DNA of 64,000 nucleotides from Pectobacterium sp013449375. GTDB lineage: Bacteria; Pseudomonadota; Gammaproteobacteria; Enterobacterales; Enterobacteriaceae. The stretch lies in assembly GCF_048593165.1 (NCBI RefSeq), contig NZ_CP184271.1. The stretch is one strand, 5' to 3'. Shown in pieces: positions 60,227 through 64,000 of this stretch. The position numbers and the translations under genes are program-made. The notes under the pieces were generated by a model. That model had not been told where the DNA came from and made no database searches. It saw only the letters and a list, made by a program, of their open reading frames with translations. Positions within the stretch are counted from its first letter, which is position 1. Every line of letters starts with the position of its first letter.

Positions 60227-63200
60227 ATGGGCTTTATCACGATGGGTGTAAAACTCGATGAGGAAACGCGCGAACGCATCAAGGCTGCGGCAAAGCGTAT
60301 TGATCGCACACCTCACTGGCTGATCAAACAGGCTATTTTCCATTACCTCGAACGCCTCGAAAGTGGCCTCGACACTCCTGAAACACCGCAATGGGCGAAC
60401 GTCAGCCACATTGAAGCGGAAGAGATTATGCCGCAATCTCGGGAAGAAGAAACCTATCAACCTTTTCTTGATTTCGCCGAGCATGTTCTTCCCCAGTCCG
60501 TTATCCGCGCTGCCATTACTTCTGTTTACCGCCGTCCCGAAAGTGAACTGGTTCCTATTTTGCTCGAACAAGCAAGACTTACCGATGAAATGTCGCAGTT
60601 AACGCAGAAATTGGCTTATCAACTGGCAGAGAAATTACGCGGTCAGAAAGCCGGAAGCGGGCGTGCGGGCATTGTGCAAGGGCTGCTACAGGAATTCTCA
60701 CTTTCTTCTCAGGAAGGGGTGGTGCTGATGTGCTTAGCCGAAGCACTGCTGCGTATTCCCGATAAATCTACGCGCGATGCGCTGATCCGTGACAAGATCA
60801 GTCAGGGAAATTGGCAGGCGCATCTTGGTCATAGCCCGTCGCTCTTTGTGAATGCTGCAACCTGGGGGCTGCTGTTTACTGGAAAGCTGGTGGCGACATA
60901 CAACGAAGTGAACCTCTCGAAGTCGCTGAACCGCATCATCGGGAAAAGCGGTGAGCCGCTTGTCCGCAAAGGTGTTGATATGGCGATGCGGCTGATGGGA
61001 GAGCAGTTTGTGACTGGCGAGGCCATCGGTGAAGCGTTGGCGAATGCCCGTGAACGAGAGGAAAAAGGCTTCCGCTATTCTTACGATATGTTAGGTGAAG
61101 CAGCGCTGACGGGGCATGACGCTGCCGTGTATCTGGCGGCCTATCAGCAGGCGATTCATGCTATTGGCAAAGCCTCGAATGGGCGCGGGATTTACGAAGG
61201 GCCGGGCATCTCCATCAAGCTATCGGCGCTGCATCCTCGCTATAGCCGGGCGCAGTATGACCGTGTAATGGAAGAACTCTACCCGCGTTTGCTGACGCTG
61301 ACGCTGCTGGCGCGTCAGTACGATATCGGGATCAATATTGATGCGGAGGAGGCGGATCGACTAGAGATCTCACTCGATCTGCTGGAAAAACTCTGCATGG
61401 AACCGCAACTGGCGGGCTGGAACGGCATTGGGTTTGTCATTCAGGCTTATCAGAAACGCTGCCCGTATGTGATCGATGCGCTAATTGAGCTGGCACAGCG
61501 CAGCCAGCGGCGGTTGATGATTCGTCTGGTGAAAGGTGCGTACTGGGATAGCGAAATCAAGCGGGCACAAGTTGATGGGCTGGAAGGCTACCCTGTCTAT
61601 ACGCGTAAGGTCTATACCGATGTGTCGTATCTGGCGTGCGCCCGCAAGTTGCTGGCCGTACCGAATCTGATTTACCCGCAGTTCGCCACGCACAATGCGC
61701 AGACGCTCAGTGCGATCTACCACATGGCGGGCAACAATTACTATCTCGGTCAGTATGAGTTTCAGTGCCTGCACGGCATGGGGGAACCACTCTATGATCA
61801 GGTGGTGGGCGCAGTTGCTGATGGAAAACTGAACCGCCCGTGTCGTATTTATGCCCCAGTGGGAACCCATGAAACGCTGCTGGCTTATCTGGTGCGGCGT
61901 CTGCTGGAAAACGGCGCGAATACCTCGTTTGTTAACCGCATTGCGGATACATCCATGGCGCTGGAAACGTTGATTGCCGATCCGATTCGCGGCGTCGAGG
62001 AACTGGCAAAAGTGGAATGGATCATGGGGGCCCCGCATCCCCGCATTCCCCTGCCGCGTCAGCTATATGGTCAGGTGCGGCAAAATTCGAGCGGGCTGGA
62101 TCTCTCGAATGAACACCGACTGGCTTCGCTGTCCAGCGCGCTGTTGAACCATGCGATACAACCGTGGTATGCCGCACCGATGATTGAGGGAGAAAGCGGC
62201 GCGGCCGAAGAAAAGCCCGTGATAAATCCCGCCGATATGCACGATGTGGTGGGCTATGTTATCGATGCCTCGGTGGCGGATGTTGAGCAGGCGGTAGACG
62301 CGGCGGTACACGCCGGTCCCATCTGGTTTGCGACGCCGTCCGCAGAACGCGCTGCGATATTGAATCAGGCCGCCTCGCTGATGGAAAGCCAGTTGCAAAG
62401 CCTGCTGGGGCTGCTGGTACGGGAAGCGGGGAAATCCTTCAATAACGCGATTGCGGAAGTGCGGGAAGCGGTGGATTTCTTGCGCTATTACGCGGGGCAG
62501 GTTCGGGATTCCTTCACCAATGATACCCATCGTCCGCTGGGGCCGGTGGTGTGCATCAGCCCGTGGAATTTCCCGTTGGCGATCTTCACCGGTCAAATTT
62601 CTGCTGCATTGGCAGCAGGAAACAGCGTGCTGGCGAAACCGGCTGAACAGACGCCGCTGATTGCGGCACAGGCGGTGCGTATTTTACATGAGGCGGGCAT
62701 TCCTCTGGGCGTACTGCAACTGTTGCCTGGGCAGGGCGAAACGATTGGTGCAGCGTTGGTCAATGATGAGCGGGTACGCGGCGTGGTGTTTACCGGATCG
62801 ACGGCCGTGGCTAAAACGCTACAACGCAGCATTGCTGGCAGGCTCGATCCACAGGGAAGGGTGACGCCGCTGATTGCTGAAACGGGCGGCCTGAATGCGA
62901 TGATTGTCGATTCCTCTGCGCTGACGGAACAAGTGGTGAATGACGTGATCGCCTCTGCATTCGATAGCGCCGGACAACGTTGCTCCGCGCTGCGTCTTCT
63001 GTGTCTGCAAGAGGACATTGCGGATCGCACGTTGGCTATGCTGCGTGGCGCGATGGCGGAGTGTCGAATGGGGAACCCTGAACGCTTATCGACTGACATC
63101 GGCCCGCTGATTGATGCGGAAGCGAAAGAGAACGTAGAACGGCATATTCAGACGATGCGGGCGAAAGGCCATACCGTATTTCAGGCAGCGCATCCGCAGG

Positions 63201-64000
63201 ATGAGGAAACCTGGCGGCACGGGGCGTTTGTGAAACCGACGCTGATCGAGCTGGGCAAGATAGACGAGTTGAAAAAAGAAGTTTTTGGTCCAGTTTTACA
63301 CGTTGTTCGTTATCAAAGCCAGCAGTTGGATACCGTGATTGAGCAGATCAACGCGGCAGGATACGGCCTGACGTTGGGCGTGCATACCCGCATTGATGAA
63401 ACCATCCAGCGGGTGACGGGCAAGGCGAGGGTGGGCAACCACTATGTGAATCGCAATATGGTCGGTGCTGTTGTTGGGGTTCAGCCATTTGGTGGTGAAG
63501 GTTTATCAGGAACCGGGCCAAAGGCCGGCGGGCCGCTTTATCTGTATCGCTTGTTGGCACATCGGCCGGATGAGGCGCTCGCGAAAGGGTTCGCGCGGCA
63601 GGATCGTGAGCAGGCTCCCGATGTTTCTACCCGAGCGTCGCTGCTGGCAGGGTTACAGGCGCTGGAAGCGTGGGCGATTGCTGGCGAACGCCACGGGCTG
63701 GCGACGCTGTGCCAGCGTTATAGAGAATATAGTGTAAGCGGGATAACGCGACTGCTGCCGGGGCCGACAGGAGAAAGCAATACCTATACGCTGTTGCCGC
63801 GTGAACGGATTTTATGTCTGGCGGATAATGAGGAAGACCGCCTGATTCAGACAGCGGCGGTGTTGGCAACGGGCGGGCAACTGCTGTGGCCGGAAGGTGA
63901 GCAGGAGAAAACACTCTATGAGCATTTACCCGCCGAGGTACAGTCGCATATTCAGTTCACGCCTGACTGGCAGCGGCACGGCGTCTCTTTTCATGGCGTC
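60227..64000 (+). CDS. putA: Trifunctional PutA: repressor, proline dehydrogenase, glutamate-semialdehyde dehydrogenase (3' end cut)
   Basis: Open for 1258 codons to the end of the window; the family length is about 1320, so some 60-70 residues are missing. AGGAG lies seven bases before ATG 60227. Residues 1-47 are the ribbon-helix-helix DNA-binding domain (MGVKLDEETRERIKAAAKRI and TPHWLIKQAIFHYLE). Then the FAD proline dehydrogenase barrel (GPGISIKLSALHPRY, MIRLVKGAYWDSEIK) and the aldehyde dehydrogenase domain with ISPWNFPLAIFTGQ, FTGST, ETGG and the catalytic Cys in FDSAGQRCSALR. It oxidises proline to glutamate at the inner membrane and leaves DNA when reduced. Confidence 0.95.
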   Translation, partial: MGFITMGVKLDEETRERIKAAAKRIDRTPHWLIKQAIFHYLERLESGLDTPETPQWANVSHIEAEEIMPQSREEETYQPFLDFAEHVLPQSVIRAAITSVYRRPESELVPILLEQARLTDEMSQLTQKLAYQLAEKLRGQKAGSGRAGIVQGLLQEFSLSSQEGVVLMCLAEALLRIPDKSTRDALIRDKISQGNWQAHLGHSPSLFVNAATWGLLFTGKLVATYNEVNLSKSLNRIIGKSGEPLVRKGVDMAMRLMGEQFVTGEAIGEALANAREREEKGFRYSYDMLGEAALTGHDAAVYLAAYQQAIHAIGKASNGRGIYEGPGISIKLSALHPRYSRAQYDRVMEELYPRLLTLTLLARQYDIGINIDAEEADRLEISLDLLEKLCMEPQLAGWNGIGFVIQAYQKRCPYVIDALIELAQRSQRRLMIRLVKGAYWDSEIKRAQVDGLEGYPVYTRKVYTDVSYLACARKLLAVPNLIYPQFATHNAQTLSAIYHMAGNNYYLGQYEFQCLHGMGEPLYDQVVGAVADGKLNRPCRIYAPVGTHETLLAYLVRRLLENGANTSFVNRIADTSMALETLIADPIRGVEELAKVEWIMGAPHPRIPLPRQLYGQVRQNSSGLDLSNEHRLASLSSALLNHAIQPWYAAPMIEGESGAAEEKPVINPADMHDVVGYVIDASVADVEQAVDAAVHAGPIWFATPSAERAAILNQAASLMESQLQSLLGLLVREAGKSFNNAIAEVREAVDFLRYYAGQVRDSFTNDTHRPLGPVVCISPWNFPLAIFTGQISAALAAGNSVLAKPAEQTPLIAAQAVRILHEAGIPLGVLQLLPGQGETIGAALVNDERVRGVVFTGSTAVAKTLQRSIAGRLDPQGRVTPLIAETGGLNAMIVDSSALTEQVVNDVIASAFDSAGQRCSALRLLCLQEDIADRTLAMLRGAMAECRMGNPERLSTDIGPLIDAEAKENVERHIQTMRAKGHTVFQAAHPQDEETWRHGAFVKPTLIELGKIDELKKEVFGPVLHVVRYQSQQLDTVIEQINAAGYGLTLGVHTRIDETIQRVTGKARVGNHYVNRNMVGAVVGVQPFGGEGLSGTGPKAGGPLYLYRLLAHRPDEALAKGFARQDREQAPDVSTRASLLAGLQALEAWAIAGERHGLATLCQRYREYSVSGITRLLPGPTGESNTYTLLPRERILCLADNEEDRLIQTAAVLATGGQLLWPEGEQEKTLYEHLPAEVQSHIQFTPDWQRHGVSFHGV

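Noticed and set aside
1..64000. Search by eye for CRISPR arrays and insertion sequences
   Set aside because: No regularly spaced direct repeats with unique spacers and no transposase-like frame were seen; the repeats found are hairpin elements, operators or the flanking duplication.

Overview
The window is a chromosomal segment of an enterobacterium. Gene order follows the E. coli oriC region closely (glmS-glmU, atp operon, rsmG-mnmG, oriC, mioC-asnC-asnA, viaA-ravA, kup, rbs, rrnC-type remnant with tRNA-Asp and tRNA-Trp, hdfR-maoP-comM, ilvLGMEDA, ilvYC). A large family-9 exopolygalacturonate lyase gene with two KdgR-type operators points to a soft-rot plant pathogen, most likely Pectobacterium (inference from gene content and sequence resemblance, no search run).

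Layout. 1-17.1 kb, minus strand: a partial unknown gene, glmS, glmU, then pelX (plus strand) inserted between glmU and the atp operon, then atpIBEFHAGDC, rsmG and mnmG. 17.25-17.51 kb: the replication origin oriC, with three AT-rich 13-mers, five DnaA-box positions and many GATC sites. 17.5-22.7 kb: mioC and asnC read toward oriC, asnA reads away, and viaA-ravA lie opposite. 23-33.7 kb: kup, a QseBC-type two-component pair with a divergent ygiW, and the ribose operon rbsDACBKR with two RbsR-type operators. 33.8-34.64 kb: complete rRNA promoters and leader, but only the first ~80 nt of 16S rRNA fused to a full 5S rRNA, then tRNA-Asp, tRNA-Trp and a terminator. 35-39.7 kb: a ytfQRT-yjfF galactofuranose-type ABC transporter. 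39.7-42.6 kb: hdfR, maoP, comM. 42.9-49.6 kb: the branched-chain amino acid operon with its attenuating leader and an intact ilvG. 54-56.6 kb: ilvY-ilvC. 56.7-58.3 kb: a dinucleotide-binding reductase and a divergent LysR regulator. 58.5-64 kb: putP and putA, with putA running off the right end.

The most interesting part is an AT-rich accessory block (about 49.76-52.38 kb) between ilvA and a DUF2461 gene. It encodes a small unknown protein, an Hcp-type type VI secretion protein, a T4-lysozyme/pesticin-like muramidase, and two secreted LprI/DUF1311-like proteins that look like immunity proteins. The second immunity gene is preceded by a dead 3' fragment of a second muramidase gene. The block is bounded by a ~125-bp direct repeat carrying a hairpin and the 5' end of the DUF2461 gene. 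I read it as an orphan T6SS effector/immunity cassette that came in by recombination and kept a spare immunity gene.

Other points are a compensatory-changing palindromic repeat found twice between convergent genes, a nested palindrome after pelX, and phased 18-bp repeats in the ilvY leader. Gene orientation flips around oriC so that most genes are co-oriented with replication.
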